Of a stretch of 64,000 nt of DNA, positions 24,089-36,001 are shown in pieces. Numbering within the stretch: the stretch's first letter is position 1; every line of letters starts with the position of its first letter. The position numbers were made by a program, and so were the translations under genes. The DNA is from Lotus japonicus (lineage: Eukaryota; Streptophyta; Magnoliopsida; Fabales; Fabaceae). The DNA lies in contig NC_080043.1 of assembly GCF_012489685.1 (NCBI RefSeq), positions 39,819,127 to 39,883,126 of the forward strand, given 5' to 3'. The notes beneath the pieces were generated by a model. It saw nothing but the letters and a program-made list of their open reading frames with translations. It made no database searches and was not told where the DNA came from.

Positions 24089-26900
24089 AATTGCACTTAA
24101 TTTCTTTTTGGAACCAATCCTGGAAACTTCAACACGTCTTCCTTCCCTCTTCCTCCAACCTCTCCAACCTTCCATCTCCCTACCACCACGCACATGAGTC
24201 TCTCCTTGTGCTCGCGAATGTCAATTGAAGTTGCTGGCCCAGATTACGACATGGACGACCATGAAAAGAGCAGGAGATCTTAAATTTTAGCAGCCTCGAC
24301 AACAGCCATGGTGGATTGCAGAACCAATTATACAAAATCACCCTACTTCATTGCAATTTCTTCAAATGAAAGCCCTTTGTTTTTATCATTGTTCTTGAGA
24401 TTCCAGATATTTACTTCTTCACACGAATGTTTATTCAATCCCTAATATTGTCACTCCAGAATCTGAGAAGATAAGTTTCAAACCCTCTTTCATAGATTTA
24501 TGGCACTGGATTCCCAATGTTCAAAGAGAGGAGATATACTCCAATTTTCGGTGGAAACATGGTTACAGAGGAAAGGCGGAAGTAGAGTATGTGTGGGAGA
24601 AAAGAATTGATTTGAAAAGTTAATGGTGTGGGGCTTGATGAGGCCAGGTGTCATTTTATGATTGAAGAACAGCACCAACAGCACAAATGGAACTGCACTT
24701 AAGTTTTTCCCTTTATATAACTCCATCCCTTTTAATTACAATACTTCACCATTTCAAAAAAAAAAATTGCAATACTTCACAATCATGTTTAATTTTTTGA
24801 AAGTTAAATGATTTATTTCATAATGAAAACTTGAAGGCCCGAAAATAAAAAGTGCACCGAAACAATACCCAACACCGGACCCTACCCAAAATCAACCTAT
24901 AAAACTTGCACAAAAAGAATGCTCCAAAGGCCCAGAAACAACCAAACAAACCAACCTCACTCAAACACAATCATATTTATTTAAAAAATATGTAATGATG
25001 TTAATTAATGTATAACTTTAAAAAAATTATGTAATCTTTCACATCCACTCTTAATACTATTGGTAGTGTTGAAGATAATTAATTACTAGTTATAATCACA
25101 ATTTTAGATTGAAAAAAGTTTAATAAATGCAAGCGTATATAGGAAAAAGAGTAATAAATTTTTCTAAAATATTGCAAGGGTCTTATATGAAGGGGCACTA
25201 AATTTCTCGAAGAGATTTTATAATTAAGAAGGAGTTTCATACTAGGAAAGCGCAACTTTGTCAGTTATTAGTAATAGTATTTTGTAATAACAAATTTACA
25301 TTTCCCAAAAACTAATAAATATAATAATTGTTATTTTTACATTTCTAAAATTGAAAAATTGAATTGTAAATTAATTTGTATTTATTCATAACTGTTAGTT
25401 TTTTTTTATGAATTGTATATCTATAGTATTGTATAATTAAGTTTTCTCTCACTCATTGTTTCTTCTCTAAATAACATGAAAATTCATTGTTTCTACTTTG
25501 ACGTGAATTATCAAAGGAGATACATGATATCAAAGTATTGTATAATCTATCTTTGTTTCATTCCTTGCATTCGAGGTTCTATTGTTCATTATTTCTATTT
25601 ATTTTGTAGTATTATTTTATTTATATTTCTTCATTATTTTTTATAATTTTATTTTTATTCTTTGCAAGAGAAAATATCAAATAGAAAGTATGAATTTAGT
25701 TTTGAAAAACTGAAGAAAAGAAAATTTGAAAATGATAAAGTATGAATCTAGTTTTGTAAATGATTTCACAGCTAGAAAGCTAGAAGGTTAATATAAAAAA
25801 TTGATCATTTGTATAATATATTAAATGTTTTAAAAATTCTTATAAAAGAAATTACTTTAGTATTTTCGCCATAGATCTCAAAATATGTATACACGCACAC
25901 GGCCTTGATAGCATTTGGCTTTTTATTTGGCTTGTTGCAGATTTAATTATGCAGAGTGGATTCTGCAAGGGCGGCTTTGATGGTAAAGGTTACTGGCCAA
26001 GCAAAGTGAGGCATTATCAATGTGCGTGCCTTGCTGTTACGTTGGTGGGTCTTGGAGGTACTAGTCTTTCTAGTAAAATCAAGGGCCTCTCATAGCATTT
26101 CTGTGAGTGGTAGGGACTGTTATCAGTTGGGTGCACTGGCCAATCTTGTAAGGGACATAGAAGGGATATGGCCCTCCCTTTTTTTCAAAAAAGAACTAGC
26201 AATACTGATGCAATAAAATTTTAGTCACACTCACATTAAGAAATATAGGTTAAAAAAGGGCAATGTGAAATATAATAAGTGAGATGTAATAGGAGTAGAA
26301 GTGAGAGAATGAATGAGAAAGATAGTGAAATTGAAATGGATGAGAAAATGAGATATAAAAAAATTAAAAAACTAATTGATTGTCAGCAAGCAACAAAGGT
26401 TCAATATATAGGAACTAGATATACCAAATATTCACTTGATCCATTTTACGAAGGAATTGATTGTCATATTACTAATTGATAATTGAAAAACCAAATTCAT
26501 GCTACTTGGAAAAGGGCATGCTTTTTTTCTTTTTTTAAATATCTTCAGCAAACTTCTATTGATGTTATATCGTTTTTTAAGTAAAGTAGGAAAAGTATGA
26601 AAATGAAAAAGTATTAAAAAATATCCTCAGCAAACTTCAGTTAGATATCAGTCAATCATGATGGACTTGGTGCGTGTAGGAGTGAAGTATGTAAGTGTGT
26701 ATTGTGATCATTCAAAACAGTTTTTCCTCCCATGATCACCATTTCTATATGCTACTTAATTTCTCAATTTCTAATTTTTACCGCATCTTAGGTAGTAGAA
26801 AGAAAATAAAAGAAACTAATTTGGTCTAATTGTTTTCCTCCTAAATACCTTGATATTGAACACTGCAGCAACTAAAGAAGCACACTAAAAACACTATTGA
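24089..26900. other. AT-rich region, no gene supported
   Basis: It starts at the truncated LINE end. A ~29-bp sequence from the LINE 5' edge (24060-24088) recurs inverted at 24645-24673, and 'ggaaYtgcacttaaKtt' occurs in direct orientation at 24087 and 24690. Open frames at 26022-26216 and 26279-26479 show no domain. The rest is poly-A/T-rich, with nothing recognised. Confidence 0.5.
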
Positions 26901-26929
26901 TCTTTGTCTACAAAATTGAATGTATCAAA

Positions 26930-27450
26930 ATGATCAAGTTTTTGGGCGGGTGAAGCCTCTGATGGCTTTTCCACGAAATCAGCTTATTGGCTTGTAGTGG
27001 AGTGCTCAAATACTAGCATTGGGAGAAGTCTTTGGAAAGAGGTTTGGCCCATCAAGGGTCATCAGAGCGTGCAGATGTTCTTGTTGCAGCTTCTGAACTA
27101 AGGAGTCTTAGACGATTTTCCAGCAACAACAACCACATATCGAGATTCCGCAAAGTGTCCTATTTGTGCTGCTTATCAGGAAGATTACCTTATCTCTTTA
27201 GGGATTGCAGTTTTGTCTCTCCGTCCTAACAGTCTCTGGGGAGGAACGAGGTCTCACTGACGTTCTTTAGGAAGGATTGGCAAGAATATAAAGGTTAGCT
27301 AGTATACATTAGAGCACGGGAGGTTGCTTTGGATGTGGACTAGCCCAGGTTCCTTGCTACACCTCTTTGGGCTATTTGGCGCCTCCAGAATGATTGGGTG
27401 TTCAACCGCGTTCAGCCGAGTCACGCATCGGTCTCGACGTTTAAGGGTTG
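26930..27450 (+). pseudogene. Decayed LINE zf-RVT fragment
   Basis: Broken + strand frames read 'FGRVKPSDGFSTKSAYWLV', then 'SLWKEVWPIKG', a cysteine/histidine-like 'CPICAAYQEDYL', and 'LWAIWRLQNDWVFNR'. These follow the order of the LINE zf-RVT region. Several stops and frameshifts are present. It belongs to a different LINE lineage from the minus-strand copies here. Confidence 0.55.
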
Positions 27451-27960
27451 AAGCTAATTGCTAGCATGGGCTAATGGGTCGACACTAAAATTAGCGTTAG
27501 TAAAGTTGACTCTAGTTGCCCGCTAATTAATTGACAAGAAGACGATTCTAATGTATCTTTTTTTAACGTCGATGCGACTAATGCTAATTTATCAACTTTG
27601 ACGTTGGTCTGGCCGACGCTATTTACTCGATGTATGAAACAATCTATGGGGTTAGAAACTGCCACAAATTGTTTGTATAATTAAAATGACAGCTTTTGGC
27701 TATTAAAGCTGCCAGAAACTGCTTTTCAACCTATTTCAAATTCAGTGGACTGCCAATTATAGCACATCCCATGCCAATCAATGAAATACACCATACAACC
27801 CATGTTTTAAAAATCACACCATGAAACATTCCACCAAATTCTATCACTACTTGTTTAAAGTCATGCCGAAATTAAAGATAGTATGATATAATTTAGGGTG
27901 TTTAGAAGGCCAGAACTTAAACAGTTAAACAGCAAGGATGCAGAAAATATAATCGAAAGG

Positions 27961-28259
27961 CAGGGCCGGCCATGGGCCTGTGCAAGCAGGCCCACAGCCC
28001 AGGGCCTCCAAAAAGAAGGGGCCTCAAAAAAAAATTCGAATACTTTTTACAGCGTTTTTCTTTTAAAAAGCGCTTTAAATAGTCCATCTTTTACAGCGCT
28101 TTGTACCGCTGTATACTATTTTACAGCGGCTAGAGGTCTAAAGCGCTGTAAAAGGCCTTTTTTTGGTTTAGTGTACCTATTAAACTTTCTCCAAAAAAAA
28201 ATTTAGGGGTCCACTTTTATTATTAACCCAAGGCCTCCAAAATGTCGGGACCGGCCCTG
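27961..28259. mobile_element. hAT-type MITE
   Basis: 299 bp. The left end is CAGGGCCGGC and the right end CCGGCCCTG, forming short TIRs typical of plant hAT elements. The 8-bp target duplication TCGAAAGG is exact (27953-27960 and 28260-28267). The centre contains several 'ttacagcg'/'cgctgtaaa' inverted pairs (28050-28160). It is non-coding; the frame 27898-28206 is spurious. Confidence 0.9.
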
Positions 28260-28267
28260 TCGAAAGG

Positions 28268-31200
28268 AGGATTGTATGAAAACATTCCACCAAGTTCCTG
28301 GTTTGTCAAGTGGCCCCTTTCAGGAAAGGAGGATTGCATGATCGAAATTAAGCTGCCATAGTTAATTCTCATAGTTGCCATAGTTAGAAGGATTCCTAGG
28401 ATAGTTGACATAGTTAATTGGACTAGTTAGGGGTGACCCAAACTAAGGGTCGCTTGAGTTAATTACATGGGTTTGATCGCATTAAGCAGGTTGGTAGTAT
28501 GGAACTCCATAATGCAGCTACCTGAACTCTACTCAAACTTTTGTAGGAACCCCGTGCAACATTTCGGTCCATTTAATTAATATGAGTTGTGTCGTACTAT
28601 TATCACAATCTTTTGTTCTCATAATGGTTCAATTTCATGGCTCACCAATTAAACTTTGTCAAGTCAATTAAAAACTTACATGTTCATTTTTAATTGACAT
28701 GTCCAAATTTTATCGACAAAACAGAGAATGATATACAAATCAATAACAACTACATCAAGGGAAGGCTCGAGGTTACTGTACGGTACTGTAGATAGCGGAT
28801 TTTATTTGGTGTTGCGTGGGTATACAGTAAGAGTTACTCCATGTAATTCAAGTGTCATGTGCATCGTTATTTACTGATGTGGTTCGCAGAGATTGAATTG
28901 TTTGATAATAAAGTGTAATGGTTAGGTATAAATGTCAGTCCTTACTTTAGGCTTCTTTTTTAAATAGTTACAGAGAAAAAGGTACCTACTCTGTACCGCT
29001 TTATACACTCAACCATGAAACCCATTTTTCCACTCAACCAAACAATGTGAAATTGTCACTCAACCCCAATGATGAAGAAATCTCTCACTTAAAAGGAGAT
29101 TGGAGATGTTGGCAAAGAAGAGGAGTCTCACCTTCCAGAAACTGGATTGAAGAGAGATGGATATATAGTGGTTCTGAGATGTCCATGGACAAGGTAGCAT
29201 GTGGGTTTAGATAGTTGGGAGTTGACATCTATGCCGCCGAGGAGGATCTGTTAATAGGAAGGTAGGCGGTGTCTCCGACGGGCTACATCATACTACTACA
29301 GGCCTACAGCTCACGATTTTGGATTGTTGCATTTCCTGAGTCCTGAGCAAAAATCTCCCCTTTTTCTTGCCATTGTGTTTTGCGTCTTCCTCTGAAAGCC
29401 CTCTTTGACTAATCCTATAAGAACTTTCCTAGAAATAATATATTTTATGTGACTTGCATTTTAGCTGTTTTCTTTTGCGTTGAAACACTCATTTAAGGTT
29501 GCCTTCACGGTTTCGATAATATTATCTTGGATTTCGTGTGCATGGTAGTTTTCATAACTTTTGAAGTTTGATTCTTGATCTCAGGTAGGGGCTATATCTG
29601 TACTTAGATATACTAAGCAATTTCCAGGACTTCCTGCTGAATTTGAAGTGTTTTGGAAAAAGGGATGCAGACATGTATGTTCTTTTGGAATTTGTATTTA
29701 GTATCCAGGTTTGTTATAACTTTCTCTTAGGTTACTGGATTTGTCATGTCCCAGAGTTTGATAGTTATTCCATCTCTTTGGTTTCATCTCGATTCATCTT
29801 TTATATTTCTTGACTTTTTATTTACCCATATAGTTCCAAATATCAATATCTAAACATTAATAAGAATAATTGACAATTGAGAACTCAGGGAAGCGACATT
29901 TTTAACTCTATTGTGTAGCCTGAATATATTTTTAATATCATTATGTTCAATGTTAGATTGTTATAGGAAAGATTGAAGTTCAATAAGGTGCAAGTTATTG
30001 CTACATTAGTTGTTGATGACTTGCGATGGGAAGAAGGTTTAAGAAATGATCTTCTTTATACTTATGGAGCAAATTAATTAGCTTAATGTAGTAAGTTCTC
30101 CTTACCTATCAATTGTTACCGTGGAAGTGTCCTAAGATCAAGGAGCTTGAGCTTGAGTTTGTAGTTCCAGCATCTAAGATGTTACACATGAAAATTAATT
30201 AGCTTATGTTTTATTTTTGGTGAGGAGATACAGAGAAATTTTTTTAGGATGAAATTCTAGATTTTGGGTTGCTTGATTTGCTGTCATAGAGGGTGAGTCA
30301 CCCTAAGTTATGTCCTTACATGGGAGAATATATAGAATGTCTGGGTTGCATTTCATTCGGTTTAAGTCTGCCGAAACCTTTCATGTGTTTCATGGTTTTG
30401 TGATTATGTAATCTCTTTGACTATTAGTTCTACTATTTGCAGCATAAAAACCTCTATTGATGCCATGGGCCATGTTTCAACTTGAAGGCACCTCCACTAC
30501 ACCTTTGCTTTAGTTGCTGCAAGTTATTGTATTGAGGTTCAGTGTTAGGAGTTAGAAGATGGATGAAGCAAGAACATGAGTTATTAAGTGGATTTAAGGC
30601 TATATATCTAGACATAACTGTGAACTTTTTTGTTTTGTTTTTTGTTTTCCTGATTGTGGGTTTCTTTTGATTTCGACTATTTAATTTCTCAAGTAGGAGA
30701 AAAGATTTGATTTGGGTAGGATAAGGGGTTACTAAATTGACTGTCTTTCTTTATTTGTAATATGTAGGCTGGCAAATTTCATAATGACAGTAATGATGAA
30801 AGTTTTTGGATTCTTTGGATAAAGCCCAATGATACCAAGTAGTTATTAGACCCTAAGCTACAAAGGAAGGATAACATTTTTGCACAACTGGTGCTGTAAG
30901 CTTCTTATATACCCACACATATATTCATGTCTCCAATTTTGATATTGTATAAACATGGAGTTTTCATTGTGTTCATCATAGAGCACACTGTTACTGCTAC
31001 TTGTGCTTTAGTTAGTATTAATTGTGTTGAACCAGAAAACTAAGTAATATATAGTTGTCCACTGGATACGTTCCTGTAAGTGGTGACAAGTTGCTGTGTT
31101 TTTCGGAGATTGAGACTTGCAATGCTAAGACATTAGTCCACATGAATTTCCGTTTTAAATTAATTGATTTTGGTTCACACGTTTGCCTCATGAACAAATT

Positions 31201-32968
31201 TTTACCTGCTCTTGTCCTTATCAGGTCACTTTTCATAACTCCGCTACTCTCACGTTTCCTCTTTCTTTCTTTCAAAGTTATTACTTTGGTGATATCTTTT
31301 GATTTATTGCAAAAGTGAAGCAGAGGTTGTGTTCTGAGCACAACTATATGTGGTGTCCAAGGACGCTATAGCATTGCTATAGTGACTCCCAGTCTCTATC
31401 TAAGAAAAAGATAAAGCGTTCAGTACTAAGTTCCTACCCCAATTCCAATGGCTAATTGATCAAGTTATGAACTGAGTTTAGCTGTTACTGATCCTTTATA
31501 GAGAAATTCATAATTGAATCATGTTAAAGCAACTGCTTCTGTTTCAGTTACTCATTGAGGCTCTTAATATACACTTGAATCACAAATTGGGATTTTCTAC
31601 TGCGTTATTTATCCAGAATCACGTTGAAGGTACACTTCATCACCAGTTTCGTTGTTGTCACGGAGATATCTGTTTAACATCCTGAATGGTATATATGTTC
31701 CGACATGCATTAGCAGTGTCTTCCCTTATAAATTATTTGTGTCAATTACTTTTTCTAATGAGGGACTACAAAACTTTGATGATTATTTGAACTATGCGGA
31801 AGAAATCATATACAGTTCGCATACCAAGGACAAACCAGTTTGACATATCTATCTTCAAATTATACTAGACGATTTTGTATATATAAGCAGATTGTTCCAA
31901 GGTTCACAAAAAAATGGGAATGGGACACGAGTGTCAGGTGAAGAGTTGCAGCCAAGTAAACTACTTTGGATTCAATGAGCAATTTTTCCTATTTTTCTTT
32001 TCTGATTGTAAATGGTTACATGTCAATAGATTATATAATCTCATTCATATAATGTAACCCATTAACCTTTACTCATATTTATATGCCTTTTGCCAAGATA
32101 GTATTGTGCTCAAAATATTCGTGTACAAGTTCTAGATTCACTGTTTGTTGTTTGTTCATTTTCTTTTATAGTTAGAACTTACATGGGAACTTGGAAATCT
32201 ACACCAGATTGGATTAAGTGTCGAGAAAATTATTTAATACGTGAAAAATTAATAGTTGTTGTAAATTATAATCTTTTTCACCCTTAAATCTGGATTATTG
32301 GCACATGACAATCACTTTTTTTTGGTGTGGTGTAGTGTTATAAAGGAAAAAAGATATAAAAAAAACTGATATATGATATATCCTTGGTATGGTGAAACAT
32401 GTATTTAACTACATTTTTAGTTGTGATCATTTTGATAAGATTTTTTTAATCTATTTGATAAGATATTTATGTTTCGGAAGAATGATTTATATTACATGTT
32501 TTTAGCTTATATATTTCAAATGATAATTAATATATATGGTTAAATATGTTTCAGATTCCCAACATATCCAAATAGGTCTTTAGAATTTTTTTAATGATTT
32601 TTTATAGTTGACAATTTTTTCTAAATTCAAATGAGAATAGGTGATATTACTTACATGTTCCATTCAGGTTGAATCATTCTCATTATTATTCTAAATTTCA
32701 TGTTTACATGATCCATTCACATGGACTTTTCATTGCTTTTCACATCACTTCTTTAAAAAAAAATTAATAACTTTTAATCATTCTCTCCTCAGTACTCCTT
32801 CTTCCTTCTCCACTCAACCTCCTCAACCACCACTTAACCCCTCCTTTTCCACACTCCACAACCCCTCTCGGCCCCACCTTCGCCCACCTCCAGTAGGAAG
32901 TTTATATTTTTTCTATATTGTCACACATAAATGATAAATCTAAGATTTGAATTTAAAAAATAACAAGT
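28268..32968. other. AT-rich region with possible exon-like islands
   Basis: No complete gene. On the + strand, AG...GT-bounded coding-like islands appear: about 29589-29673 (reads 'VLRYTKQFPGLPAEFEVFW') and 30769-30840 (reads 'FHNDSNDESFWILWIKPND'), with 'ATLVVDDLRWEEGLRNDL' near 30000. I do not recognise them, and they do not connect into one frame. They could be decayed gene fragments carried by the Helitron whose 3' end is at 32997. Confidence 0.3.
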
Positions 32969-32997
32969 ACCCGTGCATCGCACGGGATTCATTCTAG
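32969..32997 (+). mobile_element. Helitron 3' terminus
   Basis: A GC-rich hairpin CCCGTGC-atc-GCACGGG (32970-32986 region) is followed 7 bp later by CTAG at 32994-32997 and a T. This is the standard plant Helitron 3' end: hairpin, short spacer, CTRR, insertion before T. I could not find the matching 5' TC... end, so the element's length is unknown. The C/T-rich stretch at 32790-32890 just upstream probably belongs to it. Confidence 0.6.
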
Positions 32998-33169
32998 TTG
33001 GAGACAAAAAAATTCAGTCCTTTCGCCTAATTCATTCAACAAAAATATAAATATTGTTATGTTCAAAGTATTGCATATTAAGAAAAATATTTAGGGATAC
33101 TTTTCACACACCATTCAAATGATGTTTGGACATCCACAATAAATTTTGCCTAAAATACCCTTAATTGAC

Positions 33170-33870
33170 TTCGAAAATTGCTTGAAGTTTCAACTTTCAG
33201 AAGTTAATTTTTTTTTTTTCAGAACAAAAGAATTTAGCTTTCAGAAGTTCAAGTTCTAAAAGTGCAAAACAAATACATTTCCGAAAATTTAATTTTCGAA
33301 AGCTACATTTTGTGTTCAAGAAGTTGATATATTTTGCACTTCCGAAACTTAAACTTCCAAAAGATGAAATTTAGCTTACGAAAGTCCAATTTCCGAAGTG
33401 AAAAATAAATGCACTTACGGATTCCAGAGCTAAGTCTTGTGTTCCGGAAGTTCGTGTATTTGTTTTGCATTTCCAAAATTTAAATTTAGATACACAAAAA
33501 TTTGGTTTCTGAAAGTTCAAGTGCCGAAAATACAAACAAATATGGAAGGTAAGTTTATGTGGTCAGTGTATTTGTTTGGCACTTTCGGAACACACAAATA
33601 TAGCTTTCGGAAATTAAAGTTCCATAAGTGTAAGAACACAGAAATTTAGCTTGTGGAAGTTGGATTTCTCAAAGTACAAAACAAATATACTTTTCGAAAC
33701 TAAATTTTTGTGTTCTTGAAGTGTATTTGTTTTGAAATTCAAGAAGGCAAAAATTTAACTTTTGAAAGTTCAAATTCTAGTAGGGTATTTTTTTTTCTGC
33801 ACTTACATAACTTGAACTTCCTGAATACAAAAATTAGCTTTCGGAAGAGAAAAAAAAAGGTTCTCATTCG
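33170..33870. repeat. Degenerate repeat block of TTCCGAAA/TTTCGGAAG motifs
   Basis: Roughly 60-bp units recur about ten times. They alternate 'tttagctttcggaagttcaag' style and 'aaacaaatacacttccgaaa' style blocks, so the block is both tandem and locally palindromic. It is non-coding; the frame 33437-33649 is a product of the repeat. The flanks at 33110 and 33905 carry 'ccattcaaatg'/'cattttgaatgg', possibly ends of a decayed DNA element. Confidence 0.6.
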
Positions 33871-34381
33871 TTCTCAATGATAACTTACGAATAAAAAAAA
33901 AAAGCATTTTGAATGGCTAAATTAATAATTGGAGCATCTATCTGCGACGGGAATTAGGTTTTAGTCTAAAATAAAAGTGAAAGAGTGTCTTTATAAGTAG
34001 GGATATGTAGATATACGGAAATCTCTCGTCATCTAAATACATACATACATGTTAGTGATTGTTTTTTACCTCCGCAAAATTTATGATGATTAAAAACCAC
34101 CACTAACATGTTTGTTTGTTGGATGTCCAAGATTTTTGCATGTCTAGCAATCATTTTTTTTTATAAGCAAATGTTTTTTTTTGAAATATAAAGGATTATA
34201 TATTATTATCCACAAAAAAACCCTTAAGGACAAGACCCTTAAGGAGAGAGAACAACCCCAATAAAAACGAGGCAGCTTGACAGTAAATAAAAAAGCAATT
34301 CAGACCAAGTCAAGGAAGGGATACAAGCCAAAAAGAAGACCCTAAGACTATACAATCATAGCCCTATAGGAACAAAATAAA

Positions 34382-35830
34382 TCAAGACATAAAGTGTTCC
34401 TCGTATACCTTTTCCAGACCTCGAACAGCATCAATGTCATTCCCCTCAAACTCTAGCCCCAAGACTTTACCAACAAGCCAGGTCTTTTTCGATCGCGTGA
34501 AGTAACGCCCTCCACTAGCTTGATCTGGAGCCTCCGACGCCAAGGGTGTAGAGGCGAGAAGATCCTCCTGAACCTCCTCAAGTACCGAAGGCAGAACAGT
34601 AGGTCTCTGACAAGGGGGAAACTTTTTAGGACGCCCCCGCCGGCGAGGTTGCTGCACTGGAACCTCTGCTGAAGGCCCCTCCTCAAGTGAAGAACTTGCA
34701 TCTTCCGCACCCCCAACCACAGGAACCAAACTCGAAGAAAGGTGAGACTCTGGCAGAACCAGCGGGTCTACCTGAAGCGGCAGAGAAGCTTCAGCGAAAG
34801 CTGCACTAAAACCAGAAGCGACCAACTTAGAAGACTCGACGCTCTCCAAAAGCCCACACCCAAACCTCACACCTGCAGAAGGGGAGGTCCTCGGAAAAAT
34901 CGAATTCCTTAACCCCACCATCAACGACAAAAAAGAGGGGGCAGCAAGAAAACTAAAGCGTAGGCGCGGGACATCATCGCAATGGAGGAATTTGCTCCAC
35001 CTTCCAGCCGAGGGACCCTGAATAAGGAAAGAAAGCAACCCTTTTTCCAAGAACCCCTGCCCCACTGAAAGAACAGCAGCAAGAGAACCACCATTCTGCA
35101 CTACCACCGCATCTACCGCTTCACTCGCTTCTAACACACCACTACACCATCGAGCCTTCCTAGCAGAATCCATGAGCTGACCATCTTGCACTCCAACGCT
35201 TCCTTTAAACTCTCTCACATCACTATCCAAACCTGAACCCGAAATCTCTGGAAAGAGGACCAAATCCGGAACTCTAAAATTCTGAACAGCAAATCTCCCA
35301 GTATTTTCAAACATCCTCAACTCATCCTTGGAGAAGGAAGATGAGTTGCTCACCTTTTTAATCCCCAAGACAGTATCACGCCAGGACAGAAGGGTAGAAG
35401 GAGTGCCTACCTTCCATTGTTGCCCCAACGCAAAGGACCACTTCCCCTGTTCTGAACTGCTCTGAGAATCAACATGATTCTTGTCTGAAACAGAATTTTC
35501 AACCTTAGGAAACCTGGCCATAGAAGCTGATAGATAAGTTTTGCCTAATTTAAGCCCATCGAACCCCTCAATCGCCTTCAAAGCCTGCTCACGAACCCCA
35601 TATCTGACGAAGCCAAAGCGCCAATTTCTTCCAACCTTTCTCTGTCGTTGAACAAAGAGGTTGATAACCTTACCATATTTGGAGCAAAGATCACGGAGCT
35701 GAAGGTAATCGCTCTTCTCTGCTAACTCATCGATGAACACCGAAAAGCACCTCCTCCTTCTCCCGTGAATTCCGTCTGAGCCACCACCAGCTTCGTCGTC
35801 TAGCTCCCCACCGTCCGCCTCTCCCTCCAT
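34382..35830 (-). CDS. LINE-type ORF1 protein with N-terminal RRM
   Basis: 482 codons, uninterrupted. After an acidic start (EADGGELDDEAGGG), residues ~28-110 form an RNA-recognition motif: 'FSVFIDELAEKSDYLQLRDL' (RNP2-like) and 'RFGFVRYGVREQALKAIEGF' (RNP1-like). The rest is low in recognisable structure, with a basic 'RRRGRPKK' patch at about 395 and a C-terminal 'TRSKKTWLVGKVLGLEFEG' segment. I associate such RRM-led proteins with ORF1 of plant LINEs, where they bind the element RNA. No endonuclease/RT ORF follows; the stop is followed by ~225 bp and a poly(A)-type tail. The intact frame suggests recent insertion. It could be a host RRM gene copy, but the LINE-like tail argues for a retroelement. 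Confidence 0.7.
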   Translation of the reverse strand: MEGEADGGELDDEAGGGSDGIHGRRRRCFSVFIDELAEKSDYLQLRDLCSKYGKVINLFVQRQRKVGRNWRFGFVRYGVREQALKAIEGFDGLKLGKTYLSASMARFPKVENSVSDKNHVDSQSSSEQGKWSFALGQQWKVGTPSTLLSWRDTVLGIKKVSNSSSFSKDELRMFENTGRFAVQNFRVPDLVLFPEISGSGLDSDVREFKGSVGVQDGQLMDSARKARWCSGVLEASEAVDAVVVQNGGSLAAVLSVGQGFLEKGLLSFLIQGPSAGRWSKFLHCDDVPRLRFSFLAAPSFLSLMVGLRNSIFPRTSPSAGVRFGCGLLESVESSKLVASGFSAAFAEASLPLQVDPLVLPESHLSSSLVPVVGGAEDASSSLEEGPSAEVPVQQPRRRGRPKKFPPCQRPTVLPSVLEEVQEDLLASTPLASEAPDQASGGRYFTRSKKTWLVGKVLGLEFEGNDIDAVRGLEKVYEEHFMS

Positions 35831-35908
35831 GTTGCTGTCGCCGCGGGCCGCCGTCGAGCCCCTCCGATGTTAGTTGTTAGTAAATTAGTACAAGCTATCC
35901 CTCCTCGG

Positions 35909-35964
35909 GGTTCGAACCCTGACCATTCCCCTGTAATTACCCTTAGCTCAACCATGTGAGCTAC
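35909..35964 (-). promoter_or_regulatory. tRNA-like internal Pol III promoter (A and B boxes)
   Basis: On the minus strand the A box reads TAGCTCACATGG (35964-35953) and the B box GGTTCGAACC (35918-35909), 34 bp apart. This matches tRNA D-arm/T-arm spacing. It lies near the 5' end of the retroposed unit, as in tRNA-derived SINEs. It is not a real tRNA gene: there is no acceptor stem or anticodon arm that folds. Confidence 0.7.
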
Positions 35965-36001
35965 AACCCATGTAATAACCCTGACCACCCAGCAATCATT
36001 A

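Larger units (their letters stand above)
34156..35991 (-). mobile_element. Retroposed unit: tRNA-like head, LINE ORF1, LINE-like tail
   Basis: The whole unit is flanked by the direct repeat AGCAATCATT (34146-34155 and 35992-36001). Reading on the minus strand it starts at 35991 with a tRNA-like segment (A and B boxes), then an open frame (35830-34382), then a ~225-bp 3' part ending in a tail that reads 'catttgcttataaaaaaaa'. Other LINEs here end in the same 'ttgcttat(c)aaaaaaa' tail. ORF2 is absent. The shared target duplication means head and ORF1 were inserted together. It resembles mammalian 'half-L1' elements in content and SINEs in having a tRNA-like promoter. Confidence 0.75.

Noticed and set aside
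24490..24726. 78-codon minus-strand frame near the LINE edge
   Set aside because: No domain, AT-rich context and no splice or promoter support.
35895..35970. A tRNA gene
   Set aside because: A and B boxes are present, but there is no foldable acceptor stem or anticodon arm, and it lies at the head of a retroposed unit with its own target duplication.
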